A DNA stretch of 64,000 bases from Oceanobacillus arenosus (GTDB lineage: Bacteria > Bacillota > Bacilli > Bacillales > Amphibacillaceae): contig NZ_PIOC01000017.1 in NCBI RefSeq assembly GCF_003369575.1, positions 124,001-188,000 of the forward strand. The letters run 5' to 3'. Numbering within the stretch: the first letter of the stretch is position 1; every line of letters starts with the position of its first letter. This document shows, one piece after another, positions 35,962-44,999 of the stretch. Made by a program: the position numbers and the translations under genes. The notes beneath the pieces were generated by a model that was not told the origin of the DNA, did not search any database, and saw only the letters and a program-made list of their open reading frames with translations.

Positions 35962-36015
35962 TATTTCGCTTGGAACGAATACTGATAGAATTTAGTGTAA
36001 TAGATAATGAGTTAT

Positions 36016-36057
36016 GAACCGCTGGACCTAATGAAAATTAAGTCCAGCGGTTCTTTT
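36016..36057 (+). terminator. Intrinsic terminator after yhaL
   Basis: A perfect 12-bp stem, GAACCGCTGGAC with its complement, is followed by TTTTAT. Confidence 0.92.
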
Positions 36058-36065
36058 ATAATTAA

Positions 36066-36213
36066 TTGCATAATTTAAATAAACTGCGAGCTAGTTGAAG
36101 TGATGGGTGCTCTCAGGCAAGTCGCTCCAGAAATACACTACGCTTTCCGCGGGAACAACGAAGATGCTGAGACCGAGATCTTTCTAGGTACTTAGTTCGA
36201 GCTTCATAAAGAG
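36066..36213. repeat. Intergenic repeat, family 2 (long copy)
   Basis: It starts AATAAACTGCGAGCTAGTT, carries the core GTCGCTCCAGAAATACACTA and CTTTCCGCGGGAAC, and ends near CTTAGTTCGAGCTTCATAAAG. The core is the inverse of that at 7577-7657, and the ends are roughly inverted. The rest of 36214-36369 shows nothing that I recognise beyond the ribosome-binding site of the next gene. Confidence 0.55.
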
Positions 36214-36369
36214 AAAATTATATCTCGAATTAGCAATATATAAGGATAATATGAATATAAATACCTAAACTAGTATTTATACCTAATCATTCTCCTACTT
36301 TTAGCTGATACTAGCACACTGTTTAATATGTTAGAATAATTACAGTTTTGAGAAATGGGGGGAGAAATT

Positions 36370-37671
36370 TTGAGAAAGTTAATCATGTTACTTACTACAA
36401 TGATAGTAACCGCACTGATTTTAAGTGCCTGTGGAAGTGAAAAGGAAAAAGAACCAGCAAATGCTTCGGAAGCGGATAATAAAGAAAAGGTAACGCAGGC
36501 AGAGGAAGAACCAGAAGAAGAGCTGGCTGAAGAACTAGAAGAAGTAAAAGAGGATTCGGAAGATCAGGCTGATGAGATTAGTAGTACGGAGGTAGCTACA
36601 ACTGTTTTCTCAGAACTAATATCATATATGGAAAAAGAAACGGAGGGTACAGCGAACGTGATGTTTGAAAATGCTGAACCTCAAATACATACAATGGAAG
36701 ATGTATCGGTTTCGCTAGATGCATATACATTAGTTGAACTAAATGATTTCCATACCGATTTCAGTATTCCATTTAATGATGAGACAGATGGCGGTGTTAT
36801 CATGGCCCAGTATACTGTGACAAATAATAAGGACGTGGATGTATATTACATGCCTGCATTATATATGTCCTTTACGGGTGCACCAAAGGATTATAATAAT
36901 TATCGCGATTTATTACCTCTTGAGGGACAACTACCTACAATGTTAGCGCCAGAAAATGATTATTTATTGAAAGCCGGCGAATCTGTTACAGGGTATTATA
37001 CTTATCCATTTGGTAAAGAGGATTTAACTACTGTTTTAGATGTTTCTACTGCAACGGTGGCGGTTCCAGAACCACTATTAGAAAAAGGGGACCTCAGTAC
37101 TTCATTCGGGAAAGCTGGTAAGTTCACATTAAGCTTAAATGAAGCTGGTGCTGAAAAGGTTGCTGCTAATGCTGCATTTTATCAAGATAGAGTAACAGCA
37201 GAAGATATGGGTGAAAAAACGATGCTGGAAGAAGCTGATGATATTAATAAAAGTGAAGCTATAGGAGATGTTAATGTTACTCTTGATGGCTATCAATTCA
37301 CAGAGTTTACTCCTAATGAAGTAGAAGCTCCACGATTTGAGAATTTTACAAATGGAATTGTACTTTTAACCGTGAAGTTTAATTTAGATAATAAAGGATC
37401 AGAAGCAATTGGTTTAACTTCTACGCCTTCAAGGTTAACGGTGAATGATGGTGCACAGTATATGCTGGAGGAAGGAATGCTTCTTGACTATAGCTACGAT
37501 GATTTAATTGAAGCAGGGAAATCTGGGGAGTTATTGCAAATATATACTTTGGATAAGGAACAATACGATAAGATTTGGAAAGATAAAGCGTTTGAAATAG
37601 AAATTGGACCTTTTAAAAATCAAGATGCGAAAGATATCTCAAAAGGAAAAACAGCTAATTTTGAACTATAA
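36370..37671 (+). CDS. Secreted lipoprotein with two Ig-like/DUF5068-type repeats
   Basis: The 433-residue lipoprotein has lipobox LSAC (Cys21 from the TTG start) and a very acidic Glu-rich linker (about 25-75). Two similar beta-rich halves follow, each with a 'V(S/T)LD(A/G)Y' strand (about 115 and 300). I think it belongs to DUF5068/DUF4352-type surface proteins; the function is unknown. I place the start at TTG 36370, nine bases after GGGGGG; the ATG at 36355 lies on that ribosome-binding site. It is convergent with prsA across a shared terminator. Confidence 0.75.
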   Translation: MRKLIMLLTTMIVTALILSACGSEKEKEPANASEADNKEKVTQAEEEPEEELAEELEEVKEDSEDQADEISSTEVATTVFSELISYMEKETEGTANVMFENAEPQIHTMEDVSVSLDAYTLVELNDFHTDFSIPFNDETDGGVIMAQYTVTNNKDVDVYYMPALYMSFTGAPKDYNNYRDLLPLEGQLPTMLAPENDYLLKAGESVTGYYTYPFGKEDLTTVLDVSTATVAVPEPLLEKGDLSTSFGKAGKFTLSLNEAGAEKVAANAAFYQDRVTAEDMGEKTMLEEADDINKSEAIGDVNVTLDGYQFTEFTPNEVEAPRFENFTNGIVLLTVKFNLDNKGSEAIGLTSTPSRLTVNDGAQYMLEEGMLLDYSYDDLIEAGKSGELLQIYTLDKEQYDKIWKDKAFEIEIGPFKNQDAKDISKGKTANFEL

Positions 37672-37681
37672 GCTACCAAAA

Positions 37682-37716
37682 AATAAGAGGCCGTCCATTG
37701 GACGGCCTCTTATTTT
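37682..37716. terminator. Bidirectional terminator between the lipoprotein gene and prsA
   Basis: GAGGCCGTCC and GGACGGCCTC form a 10-bp stem flanked by AAAAATAA-type and TTATTTTT tracts, so it can work on both strands. Confidence 0.92.
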
Positions 37717-37723
37717 TCAATTA

Positions 37724-38680
37724 TTACTCTGCTTTTTCATCAGTATTTGCTTTCTCGCTAGTATCTGAGCTTTCAGCATCTTTTGCTGCATCATCTTCAG
37801 TAGTAGTATCTTTATCAGTTTCTACTTTTTCAGCAGGTTTAAATAAATCTTTAAATTCTGCGATTTTTACATCAACATTTGCATCTTCAATTAAGCCTGT
37901 TACTTTTTCTTGTAGTTGTGTTTGATCTACTTTACCAGCAACTAGCTCACGACGAAGTTCATCTTTTACATCTTCGAATTTGCCAATGCTCTCTTCTTTT
38001 TCACGAACGTCATTTACTTTAATAATATGGAAACCGTGTTGTGTTTGAACAGGATCACTGATGTCTCCAGGCTTCATACTAAATGCCGCGTCTTCAAATT
38101 CAGGAACCATTTGTCCTGTAGAGAAATAACCTAAGTTACCGCCATCCTCAGCTGTGCCATCTGTTGAATATTCTGCAGCAAGTTCAGCAAAATCTCCGCC
38201 TTTATCAAGCTTTGCTTTTACTTCTTTTGCTGTTTCTTCATCTGCAACTAGTATATGGGATGCATCTACTTCTTTATTCTTCTTATCATATAGTTCTTGT
38301 AGTTCTTCATCCGTTACTTCAACATCCTCAGCTGCTGCTTGTTCTTGTAGAAGAGATATCTTGATAATATTACGTAATGTATCTTCATCACCAAATTGTT
38401 GTGTGATTAACATATCATACTGTTCACCGTACATATCTTTCATAGCTTGGATTTCTTTATCGATATCTTCTTCTTTTACTTCATAATTATCTTCTAATAC
38501 TTTTACGGTAACCATTTCTTGAAGCATGCCTTCACCGTATCTTGTTTTTAATTCATTATAAAATTCATCCTGCGTTATATTTCCAGCACTTGTTTCGACG
38601 ACAACTTCGTCATTTGAACTACAAGCACCTAAAGTTAATACACTTGCTGATAACGCTGCAGCGATAATTAGTTTCTTCAT
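37724..38680 (-). CDS. prsA: Foldase PrsA, peptidyl-prolyl isomerase lipoprotein
   Basis: The 318-residue extracytoplasmic folding factor is anchored by lipid at Cys20 (lipobox LGAC). The central parvulin/PpiC domain runs from about residue 135 to 225 ([20 protein letters not shown], then [18 protein letters not shown], then [10 protein letters not shown]). N- and C-terminal helical arms follow the usual PrsA design. The last 35 residues are a very acidic, low-complexity tail (Asp/Glu/Thr/Ser). Its position after yhaL and before yhaJ matches B. subtilis. Confidence 0.95.
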   Translation of the reverse strand: MKKLIIAAALSASVLTLGACSSNDEVVVETSAGNITQDEFYNELKTRYGEGMLQEMVTVKVLEDNYEVKEEDIDKEIQAMKDMYGEQYDMLITQQFGDEDTLRNIIKISLLQEQAAAEDVEVTDEELQELYDKKNKEVDASHILVADEETAKEVKAKLDKGGDFAELAAEYSTDGTAEDGGNLGYFSTGQMVPEFEDAAFSMKPGDISDPVQTQHGFHIIKVNDVREKEESIGKFEDVKDELRRELVAGKVDQTQLQEKVTGLIEDANVDVKIAEFKDLFKPAEKVETDKDTTTEDDAAKDAESSDTSEKANTDEKAE

Positions 38681-38893
38681 CCATTAACACTCCTAATCTG
38701 TTTCGTACTTCTATTTTCACACTGATTAATATACCATACTTTAATATAAAATAAATAGTCAGATACTGTTTTCCTTAAAAATACCTTTATTCTGCCACAT
38801 TCTCTTATAAAACTTGAATATCACCTGCTATTACACGGCAATCTAAGTTGCCCTGATTCGTCAAGAAAGTTTTTCTACTTGTTAACTGCCAAC

Positions 38894-38920
38894 AAAAAAA
38901 GATCTGAAATACTCCAGATC
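38894..38920 (-). terminator. Intrinsic terminator of the yhaJ-like gene
   Basis: On the minus strand GATCTG and CAGATC form a stem followed by seven Ts. Confidence 0.85.
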
Positions 38921-38921
38921 C

Positions 38922-39464
38922 TTAGTTAGTCTTCATTAATATATCCAGCCCATCATGCCCCTTTTCGATATAGGCAGTCTTTGGAGCTTGGATAATTTGC
39001 TTGATATACCAAAAGTCGATAAAAGAAATACCGATATGGAGACAGGTAACAAGCAAAATATATACATAGTAGTCTGAAAAGTAGAAACTTGAAATAAGAC
39101 CTGGTAAAGTTAAGAAAATCGTCGGTGAAATTGCTACGATAATGGCTGTTTTCTTTGTTAAAAACGATTTTACATAATAGTTAATCGGTAATCCGATTAC
39201 TTTTGATTGATTGAAAGTAAGTTTTACTCGTTTCTTCATTACAATTAATGGTAGAATATGCATAGACATATGCAATAATGGTAACATGCAAAGTGTGATA
39301 ATAAATGGTATGGTTCCAGCTTCGTCCACATAATGTACCCCATGAATAATGGAGTATGGGACGTAGAGCAGCATAAAAGTTAAGATAGCTACTAATGATG
39401 ATGAAATAAATAGACGATTATGTCCAAATTCTTTTGTTGAGCTTACTGATTTCCAGCAATTCAT
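38922..39464 (-). CDS. yhaJ: Membrane protein, DUF3267 family (YhaJ position)
   Basis: The 180-residue protein has four hydrophobic segments: about residues 20-42, 52-75, 105-128 and 130-150. The sequence LLHMSMHILPL carries an H-x-x-x-H pair in the second segment, as in DUF3267 proteins, which are membrane zincin-like. The catalytic Glu of HExxH is not present, so protease activity is doubtful. Position between prsA and yhaI agrees with yhaJ. Confidence 0.75.
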   Translation of the reverse strand: MNCWKSVSSTKEFGHNRLFISSSLVAILTFMLLYVPYSIIHGVHYVDEAGTIPFIITLCMLPLLHMSMHILPLIVMKKRVKLTFNQSKVIGLPINYYVKSFLTKKTAIIVAISPTIFLTLPGLISSFYFSDYYVYILLVTCLHIGISFIDFWYIKQIIQAPKTAYIEKGHDGLDILMKTN

Positions 39465-39663
39465 GACGATCCTCCACGAAAATTTATGAAATATAATAAT
39501 GCCACTTGAAGAATAATAGTCCGTTTGCGAGTAAAAATCAATAGCTTTTTCAATAATTACGTGTAAAATTTAGTACATATATAGAATAGGTTCACTGCAG
39601 CAAGAAATAAAGCGTTTTACAACGAGATTAATAAACTAATTTAGGTTTTTTGGGGGGATTGGA

Positions 39664-40020
39664 TTGAAAGAAATAAAGAAAAATGATCCAACTTCATTTC
39701 ATATTCATTTACTTTCTAAAATTATTGATATGGACGAGTATCCATTTATCAAGTTAATCATCGAGAATAATATTACATTTGAAGAATATAAAGAATTGAT
39801 GGCATTTCTACATAAATTAAATAGGGAATTTGCAGAACAGAAAGAAGAAGGGCTCATGGATTTCACGATTCTACTCGTTCGCTTTGCGGGAATGTTGAAT
39901 GAAAAGTTAAATCCGGATCAAACCATTGAGGCATTAAAAAAAGAAGGGTACTTTCCTTCTTTAATGGATACTTTTATTGAAATTATTGAACGTGATGAGT
40001 CAAAATATAAACGAGGATAA
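39664..40020 (+). CDS. yhaI: YhaI, DUF1878 protein
   Basis: The 118-residue helical cytosolic protein has the DUF1878 pattern (DEYPFIKLIIENNITFEEYK, and a second half with LNPDQTIEALKKEGYFPSLM). In B. subtilis yhaI lies next to hpr; the function is unknown. The start is TTG behind GGGGGGAT. It converges on the GbsR-type gene, whose stop is 4 bp away. Confidence 0.88.
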   Translation: MKEIKKNDPTSFHIHLLSKIIDMDEYPFIKLIIENNITFEEYKELMAFLHKLNREFAEQKEEGLMDFTILLVRFAGMLNEKLNPDQTIEALKKEGYFPSLMDTFIEIIERDESKYKRG

Positions 40021-40024
40021 AAGA

Positions 40025-40522
40025 TTATTTGTTTATATTTTGATTCATTTCATTAAATAGCTTCTCTATTTGTGTATGAAAATAGAGAATATTATCCAAG
40101 CGATTGATTAACTGTTTTTGTTCGCTGGTAATAGAATTCTCTTTGCATTCTACTTCAATCTGTTGTTTAATATCTTCGAGACCATCATGCTGCTGATTTG
40201 TCGCTTCAAGCCATCTACTAATATAGGAATTCATAAATGTCTTGAATAATTGTGAATTTGCTTTATATAAATCCTTCCTTATTCCCTTCCTCCATACGCG
40301 TGTAACAAGATTTAGCTCCGAAAGACTTCGGATATTTGTACTCATGGAAGTCTTGCTCTTCCCTAATGCTTCACTCATTTCATCCAATGTTAAGGCCTCT
40401 CCTGAAAGATAGAGGTAGGTAAATAAACGTGCCTCTAGAGGAGTTAACCCAAACATTTCTATTGTCTTAGAAAATTCAATGATTATTGTGTCTGTTATGT
40501 TTGTATTGTCTGGTGTAACCAT
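40025..40522 (-). CDS. opuAR: GbsR-type repressor of the opuA operon
   Basis: The 165-residue MarR-like winged-helix regulator of the GbsR family has an HTH at about residues 38-72 (LDEMSEALGKSKTSMSTNIR) and the family motif RVWRKGIRKDLYKA. It is divergent from opuAA-opuAB-opuAC with a 48-bp palindrome between them, so control of that importer is the natural inference; similar regulators of osmoprotectant importers (OpcR, OpuAR) are known. It is shorter than the protein at 34119 by about 17 residues, mainly at the C-terminus. Confidence 0.88.
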   Translation of the reverse strand: MVTPDNTNITDTIIIEFSKTIEMFGLTPLEARLFTYLYLSGEALTLDEMSEALGKSKTSMSTNIRSLSELNLVTRVWRKGIRKDLYKANSQLFKTFMNSYISRWLEATNQQHDGLEDIKQQIEVECKENSITSEQKQLINRLDNILYFHTQIEKLFNEMNQNINK

Positions 40523-40628
40523 AGTATCCTCCCAATCTTATCTATATTAAGAGTACACTAATTCTTATTTTAATAAAAATGGACAATTAAGCCGAATAGT
40601 GGAGCATTTGTGAGGAAATCAAAGGATG

Positions 40629-40676
40629 ACGTATGTATTTTACGTACAGTTCAAACTGTACGTAAAATACATACGT
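40629..40676. promoter_or_regulatory. 48-bp near-perfect palindrome between opuAR and opuAA
   Basis: Two 23-bp arms (40629-40651 and 40654-40676) are exactly complementary around a 2-bp centre. The inner part reads TTTTACGTACAGTT...AACTGTACGTAAAA. It is 20 bp upstream of the candidate -35 element of opuAA and about 107 bp from the opuAR start. A long dyad in a divergent intergenic region beside a repressor gene suggests an operator. As no T-run follows, a terminator is unlikely. Confidence 0.8.
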
Positions 40677-40695
40677 ATATGACCGAATATAAAGT

Positions 40696-40724
40696 TTGAA
40701 ATTAATATATACAAAGTTTACACT
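40696..40724 (+). promoter_or_regulatory. Candidate opuA promoter
   Basis: TTGAAA (40696-40701), 17 bp, TACACT (40719-40724). The -10 is weak; it sits between the palindrome and opuAA. Confidence 0.5.
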
Positions 40725-40788
40725 TATGAAGTGGATTGTTTATCCCGGTTATCACATTTGAAAATAATAATCAAAGAGGTGAAAAAAT

Positions 40789-41988
40789 GTGGCAGTAATA
40801 GAAGTAAAAAATCTAACAAAAGTATTTGGGAAAAATACGAAGCAAGCGCTAAGGCTTCTTGATAAAGGCTTAACAAAGGAAGCCATATTAAAAGAAACAG
40901 GAAATAGTGTTGGGGTTAATCGGGCCACATTTAGTGTTAAAGAAGGCGAGATATTTGTCATAATGGGCTTGTCTGGAAGCGGTAAATCAACCTTGATTCG
41001 CTTGATTAATCGATTAATTGAACCAACAGAGGGAAGTATTTTAATCGATGGTGAAGATTTATCAAAAATGGATAAAAAAGCACTTCGTAATGTTCGAAGA
41101 CAAAAATTGAGTATGGTATTCCAGCAATTTGCTTTGTTCCCACATCGAACAATCCAAGAAAACGCGGAATACGGATTGGAAATACAAGGTGTTCCAAAAG
41201 AAGAACGGCAGAAGAAGGCGAAAGAAGCACTGGAGTTAGTTGGACTAGGTGGTTACCTTAATCAGAAGCCAGGTCAACTTTCAGGAGGAATGCAACAACG
41301 TGTAGGACTTGCACGAGCATTAGCAAATGATCCAAAAATATTATTAATGGATGAGGCATTTTCTGCGTTAGATCCGCTTATTCGCAAAGATATGCAAGAT
41401 GAACTCCTCGATTTACAATCAACAATGCAAAAAACAATTCTATTTATTTCTCATGATTTAGATGAGGCATTGCGTCTTGGTGATCGCATTGCTTTGATGA
41501 AGGATGGTGTCATCGTTCAGATTGGTACACCAGAAGAAATTCTTGTTAACCCGGCAAATGATTATGTGGAGAAGTTTGTGGAAGATGTTGATCGTTCGAA
41601 AATCTTAACGGCACAGCACATTATGAAGCGTCCAGAGGCAATCTATATTGAAAAGCACGGACCACGTGTTGCATTGGAAAGAATGCGTGAGACTGGGATA
41701 TCAAGCATTTTTGTTATTGATAATAGACGTAATTTACAGGGGTATATTACGGCAGATGATGCTTCAAATGCAATCAAAAATGACATTAGTGATTTGAAAA
41801 AAATTATAAAAACAGATATTCCAAAGGTGGAAAAGGATACAGCACTACATGATATTTTTGCAATTATTCATGACTCGCAAGTTCCAGTTGCTGTTGTTGA
41901 AAATGGTAAACTTCTGGGAATTATTGTACGTGGCGCTGTCATTGCAGCACTTTCTGGAGACGGTGAGGTGAATTTAGAAAATGCTTGA
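40789..41988 (+). CDS. opuAA: Glycine betaine ABC importer, ATPase with CBS domains
   Basis: The 399-residue OpuA ATPase has Walker A LSGSGKST (about residues 62-69), signature LSGGMQQRVGLARA, Walker B LLMDEAFSALDP and two CBS domains (about residues 280-390) of the kind that sense ionic strength in OpuA. The protein energises uptake of glycine betaine or related osmoprotectants. The start is GTG at 40789 after AAAGAGGTGA. Its 3' end overlaps opuAB by 8 bp. Confidence 0.95.
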   Translation: MAVIEVKNLTKVFGKNTKQALRLLDKGLTKEAILKETGNSVGVNRATFSVKEGEIFVIMGLSGSGKSTLIRLINRLIEPTEGSILIDGEDLSKMDKKALRNVRRQKLSMVFQQFALFPHRTIQENAEYGLEIQGVPKEERQKKAKEALELVGLGGYLNQKPGQLSGGMQQRVGLARALANDPKILLMDEAFSALDPLIRKDMQDELLDLQSTMQKTILFISHDLDEALRLGDRIALMKDGVIVQIGTPEEILVNPANDYVEKFVEDVDRSKILTAQHIMKRPEAIYIEKHGPRVALERMRETGISSIFVIDNRRNLQGYITADDASNAIKNDISDLKKIIKTDIPKVEKDTALHDIFAIIHDSQVPVAVVENGKLLGIIVRGAVIAALSGDGEVNLENA

Positions 41989-42838
41989 TAACTTATTAGA
42001 TTTCGTACCAAAGATACCAATCGCTGAGGCGACAAAAAGCACCACAAGATGGTTAACAGATACGTTTGCATTTTTATTTGATCCAATTAAGGAATACTTT
42101 GGTTACTTTATGGAATTTGTCTCAGAGGATTTACTAATGAACATTCCACCCGTTATTTTTATCTTGATTGTTGCTATTCTTGCATTCTTAATAACTGGAA
42201 AGAAATTTGGATTAGCAGCCTTTTCTATTGTAGGGCTTTGGCTGATTTATAATCAAGGTCACTGGGAAGATTTAATGAATACTGTAACACTCGTAATTCT
42301 AGCGAGTTTATTATCGATAATTATCGGTGTTCCAATAGGCATCTTAATGTCGAAAAGTAAGATAGCAAATGCGATCATAACGCCGATTTTAGATTTTATG
42401 CAAACCATGCCTGCATTTGTATATTTAATTCCCGCGGTTGCGTTTTTTGGAATTGGTATGGTACCAGGGGTATTTGCATCCTTAATTTTTGCAACGCCAC
42501 CGACAGTGAGATTTACGAACTTAGGTATTCGCCAAGTATCGAAGGATTTAGTTGAAGCGGCGGATGCATTTGGTAGTACAGGTACTCAGAAATTATTCAA
42601 GGTTGAACTGCCAATGGCAGGACCGACGATCATGGCTGGAATAAATCAGACGGTAATGCTTGCGTTATCGATGGTTGTAATTGCGTCAATGATCGGTGCA
42701 CCAGGTCTAGGAAAAGAAGTTCTATCATCCTTACAACGTGCACAAGTAGGACCAGGTTTCGTTGCTGGTATAGGAATTGTAATATTGGCGATTATTATTG
42801 ATCGCTTTACACAAAATTTGAATAAGAAGAAAAACTAA
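41981..42838 (+). CDS. opuAB: Glycine betaine ABC importer, permease
   Basis: The 285-residue inner-membrane permease has an N-terminal amphipathic stretch and about six or seven helices. The binding-protein-dependent transport signature is at about residues 190-220 (DLVEAADAFGSTGTQKLFKV followed by ELPMAGPTIMAGINQTV). It starts inside the end of opuAA, so the two are translationally coupled. Length and helix layout fit OpuAB. Confidence 0.95.
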   Translation: MLDNLLDFVPKIPIAEATKSTTRWLTDTFAFLFDPIKEYFGYFMEFVSEDLLMNIPPVIFILIVAILAFLITGKKFGLAAFSIVGLWLIYNQGHWEDLMNTVTLVILASLLSIIIGVPIGILMSKSKIANAIITPILDFMQTMPAFVYLIPAVAFFGIGMVPGVFASLIFATPPTVRFTNLGIRQVSKDLVEAADAFGSTGTQKLFKVELPMAGPTIMAGINQTVMLALSMVVIASMIGAPGLGKEVLSSLQRAQVGPGFVAGIGIVILAIIIDRFTQNLNKKKN

Positions 42839-42902
42839 TGATTGGTAATTTCCTAAAGGAAAATTCTAATATAAATAATTTATTGAAGGGGAGATTGATT
42901 GT

Positions 42903-43799
42903 ATGTTTAAGTTCAATCGGAAATATGTGGCATTGATAACAGGTCTGTTATTGATTTTGTTTATTGCAGCTTGTGGATCAAATGAGGAATCAGACTCAAG
43001 AAGTGGTGAAGATGCTGTAGCAGATAATCAAGAAATAACATTAGCGTACGTTGAATGGGATACAGAGCGAGCTTCTACACATGTAGTAGGTAAAGTATTG
43101 GAAGATTTAGGATATGACGTTAAAGTAACACCTTTAGATAATGCTGTCATGTGGGAAGCTGTAGCAAGTGGTGAAGCGGATGGAATGGTTGCAGCTTGGA
43201 TGCCAGGTACACATGCTGCTCAATTTGAGGAGTATGGTGACCGTGTAGTTGACCTGGGAGAGAATTTAGAAGGTGCTAAAATTGGATTAGTAGTTCCATC
43301 CTATATGAACGTAAATTCAATTGCTGATTTAACGGATGAAGCAGATATGACGATTACTGGAATTGAACCAGGTGCTGGTGTTGTTGCAGGAGCAGAACGC
43401 GCAGTTGAAGAGTATGACAATCTAGAAGGATGGACAGTCCAAACTTCTTCGGGTGGTGCGATGACAACTGCTTTAGGTGAAGCGTACGACAATGAGGAAG
43501 AAATTATTGTCACTGGATGGAATCCACATTGGAAATTCCAAAAATACGATTTAAAATATCTAGAAGATCCTAAAGGTACATTTGGTGAAGAAGAAGTTAT
43601 TAAAACAATGGTTCGTGAAGGTTTAAAAGAGGATATGCCTGAAGCATATCAAGTGCTAGATAACTTCTATTGGACACCGGAAGAAATGGAAGAAGTTATG
43701 ACAGCTATTCAAGACGGTGCAGATCCTATAGATGCGGCAGCAACTTGGGTTGAGGAAAATCCAGAACGTGTTGCTGAATGGACGGAAGGCGTTAAATAA
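42903..43799 (+). CDS. opuAC: Glycine betaine-binding lipoprotein
   Basis: The 298-residue substrate-binding protein is lipid-anchored at Cys24 (lipobox IAAC). Trp residues typical of the betaine-binding aromatic cage are present (YVEWDTERAS, AAWMPGTHA, VTGWNPHWKF). A longer acidic spacer follows the anchor. It delivers glycine betaine or proline betaine to OpuAB. It follows opuAB by 64 bp, with its own GGGGAGATT ribosome-binding site, and ends in a shared terminator. Confidence 0.95.
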   Translation: MFKFNRKYVALITGLLLILFIAACGSNEESDSRSGEDAVADNQEITLAYVEWDTERASTHVVGKVLEDLGYDVKVTPLDNAVMWEAVASGEADGMVAAWMPGTHAAQFEEYGDRVVDLGENLEGAKIGLVVPSYMNVNSIADLTDEADMTITGIEPGAGVVAGAERAVEEYDNLEGWTVQTSSGGAMTTALGEAYDNEEEIIVTGWNPHWKFQKYDLKYLEDPKGTFGEEEVIKTMVREGLKEDMPEAYQVLDNFYWTPEEMEEVMTAIQDGADPIDAAATWVEENPERVAEWTEGVK

Positions 43800-43811
43800 G
43801 TTAGAAATCAC

Positions 43812-43856
43812 AACAAACAGAGCTTTCTCAAAATGAGAAAGCTCTGTTTGTTTATC
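43812..43856. terminator. Bidirectional terminator between opuAC and yhaH
   Basis: AACAAACAGAGCTTTCTCA and its complement (43834-43852) form a stem of about 19 bp, one of the longest in the window. It lies between convergent genes. Confidence 0.88.
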
Positions 43857-44216
43857 TTATTGTTTCTTTACCTTTTCCTCTAAATCTTTAATACTTGTTT
43901 CAATTTGCTCTAGGTATTTATGAATATTTTCCTGGTGGGGTTCAACGGTATCTTTCCAATCTTCCACTGATTTTCTAATATCTTGCGTAAGCTCCTTAAT
44001 TAGGACAGCTCCTTCTTTTGAGCTTTCTCTAAATTGCATTTTGAGTCGCAATCCGTTTGCTTTTAAGTTGGTTAGTAAATGTTTGAGTTCCAATCCTTGA
44101 ACTTTAACTTGGTCACGAACAGTTCTTCCAGATGAAGGCGCACTTAATAATGTAACTGCTGCACTAACTGTTCCCCCAACGACAAGACCTAACACGAATG
44201 ATTTTGCTTTTACCAT
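43857..44216 (-). CDS. yhaH: YtxH-domain protein YhaH
   Basis: The 119-residue protein has an N-terminal Gly-rich hydrophobic helix (FVLGLVVGGTVSAAVTLL) followed by APSSGRTVRDQVK, the YtxH/general-stress signature, and a C-terminal coiled coil. It is likely attached to the membrane. In B. subtilis yhaH lies between hpr and trpP and is a general-stress gene. GGAGCGAAT upstream on the minus strand is the ribosome-binding site. Confidence 0.88.
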   Translation of the reverse strand: MVKAKSFVLGLVVGGTVSAAVTLLSAPSSGRTVRDQVKVQGLELKHLLTNLKANGLRLKMQFRESSKEGAVLIKELTQDIRKSVEDWKDTVEPHQENIHKYLEQIETSIKDLEEKVKKQ

Positions 44217-44335
44217 AATGTATTCGCTCCTTTCTATACTCTTATTATACCCTTTCTCTTTTCAGCTTACGAGTAAACATCTTTCAATTTGTAAAATTTT
44301 TCACAAATTACGCAAACTGGAAGAAAGGAAGGCAG

Positions 44336-44370
44336 AAAATAATCCTCTGACAGTGTGGTGCCAGAGGATT
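44336..44370 (-). terminator. Intrinsic terminator of trpP
   Basis: On the minus strand AATCCTCTG pairs with CAGAGGATT and is followed by ATTTTC. Confidence 0.8.
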
Positions 44371-44397
44371 ATCTGTAATAACATATCAGGTTTAATG

Positions 44398-44922
44398 TTA
44401 AGATATAGTAACTAAATTGGTTCGTTTGATAATCCCTTGGATAATTGGATAAATCACAACCATAATAACCGTGTTTAATGCTGCGGCAGGTAGGATAGCC
44501 GTTACGAATAATGCAATAAATCCACCCTCACCTAAACTAGCAATAAACGATAAGACAAAAGCAAATATGGAACCACTTATGATCGTACCAATAAAGGTTA
44601 ATATAGGAGCACTAATAGCCGTGTTTACTTTTTTCTGTACTAATAAAAATAATGCCATGATAACAAAGGCTGTAATTGGTTTATCAATGATATTCGCAAT
44701 TTGACCACCTGGAGCACTAGTTGTAAGTGCAGAAATTATCCCAGATACTAGTGATAGAAGTAAAACATATTTTGCTTTAGGAAATAGGAAAATACCGATA
44801 AACATCATGGACAGTAGTAGGTCTGGTTTTACTCCAGCAATTGATAATCCTGGGATTGCAGCATGCAAGATGGTGCCAATTCCCACCAATAACGATAAAA
44901 TAATTAAAACTCTAATCTTCAT
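44398..44922 (-). CDS. trpP: Probable tryptophan transporter TrpP
   Basis: The 174-residue protein has five to six membrane helices and the TrpP block LSIAGVKPDLLLSMMFIGIF. It sits between yhaH and hit as in B. subtilis. TrpP is a small integral membrane protein for tryptophan uptake whose translation is repressed by tryptophan-bound TRAP. A matching GAG/UAG array covers its ribosome-binding site (44925-44947). It is monocistronic with its own promoter and terminator. Confidence 0.9.
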   Translation of the reverse strand: MKIRVLIILSLLVGIGTILHAAIPGLSIAGVKPDLLLSMMFIGIFLFPKAKYVLLLSLVSGIISALTTSAPGGQIANIIDKPITAFVIMALFLLVQKKVNTAISAPILTFIGTIISGSIFAFVLSFIASLGEGGFIALFVTAILPAAALNTVIMVVIYPIIQGIIKRTNLVTIS

Positions 44923-44924
44923 TT

Positions 44925-44947
44925 CTACCTCTCCTCATCTCAAGCTC
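44925..44947 (-). promoter_or_regulatory. TRAP-binding-like (G/U)AG array over the trpP ribosome-binding site
   Basis: Read on the minus strand, triplets GAG (44947-44945), GAG (44941-44939), GAG (44936-44934), GAG (44931-44929) and UAG (44927-44925) are spaced by 3, 2, 2 and 1 nt and end 2 nt before the ATG. The ribosome-binding site AGGAGAGG is made of these triplets. TRAP binding sites consist of up to 11 (G/U)AG triplets spaced by 2-3 nt; shorter arrays block translation of trpP in B. subtilis. Confidence 0.75.
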
Positions 44948-44999
44948 AGCTTTTAATTCCCAACTGTACACTCATTGTCAGCTGCGGAATACTAAAATC

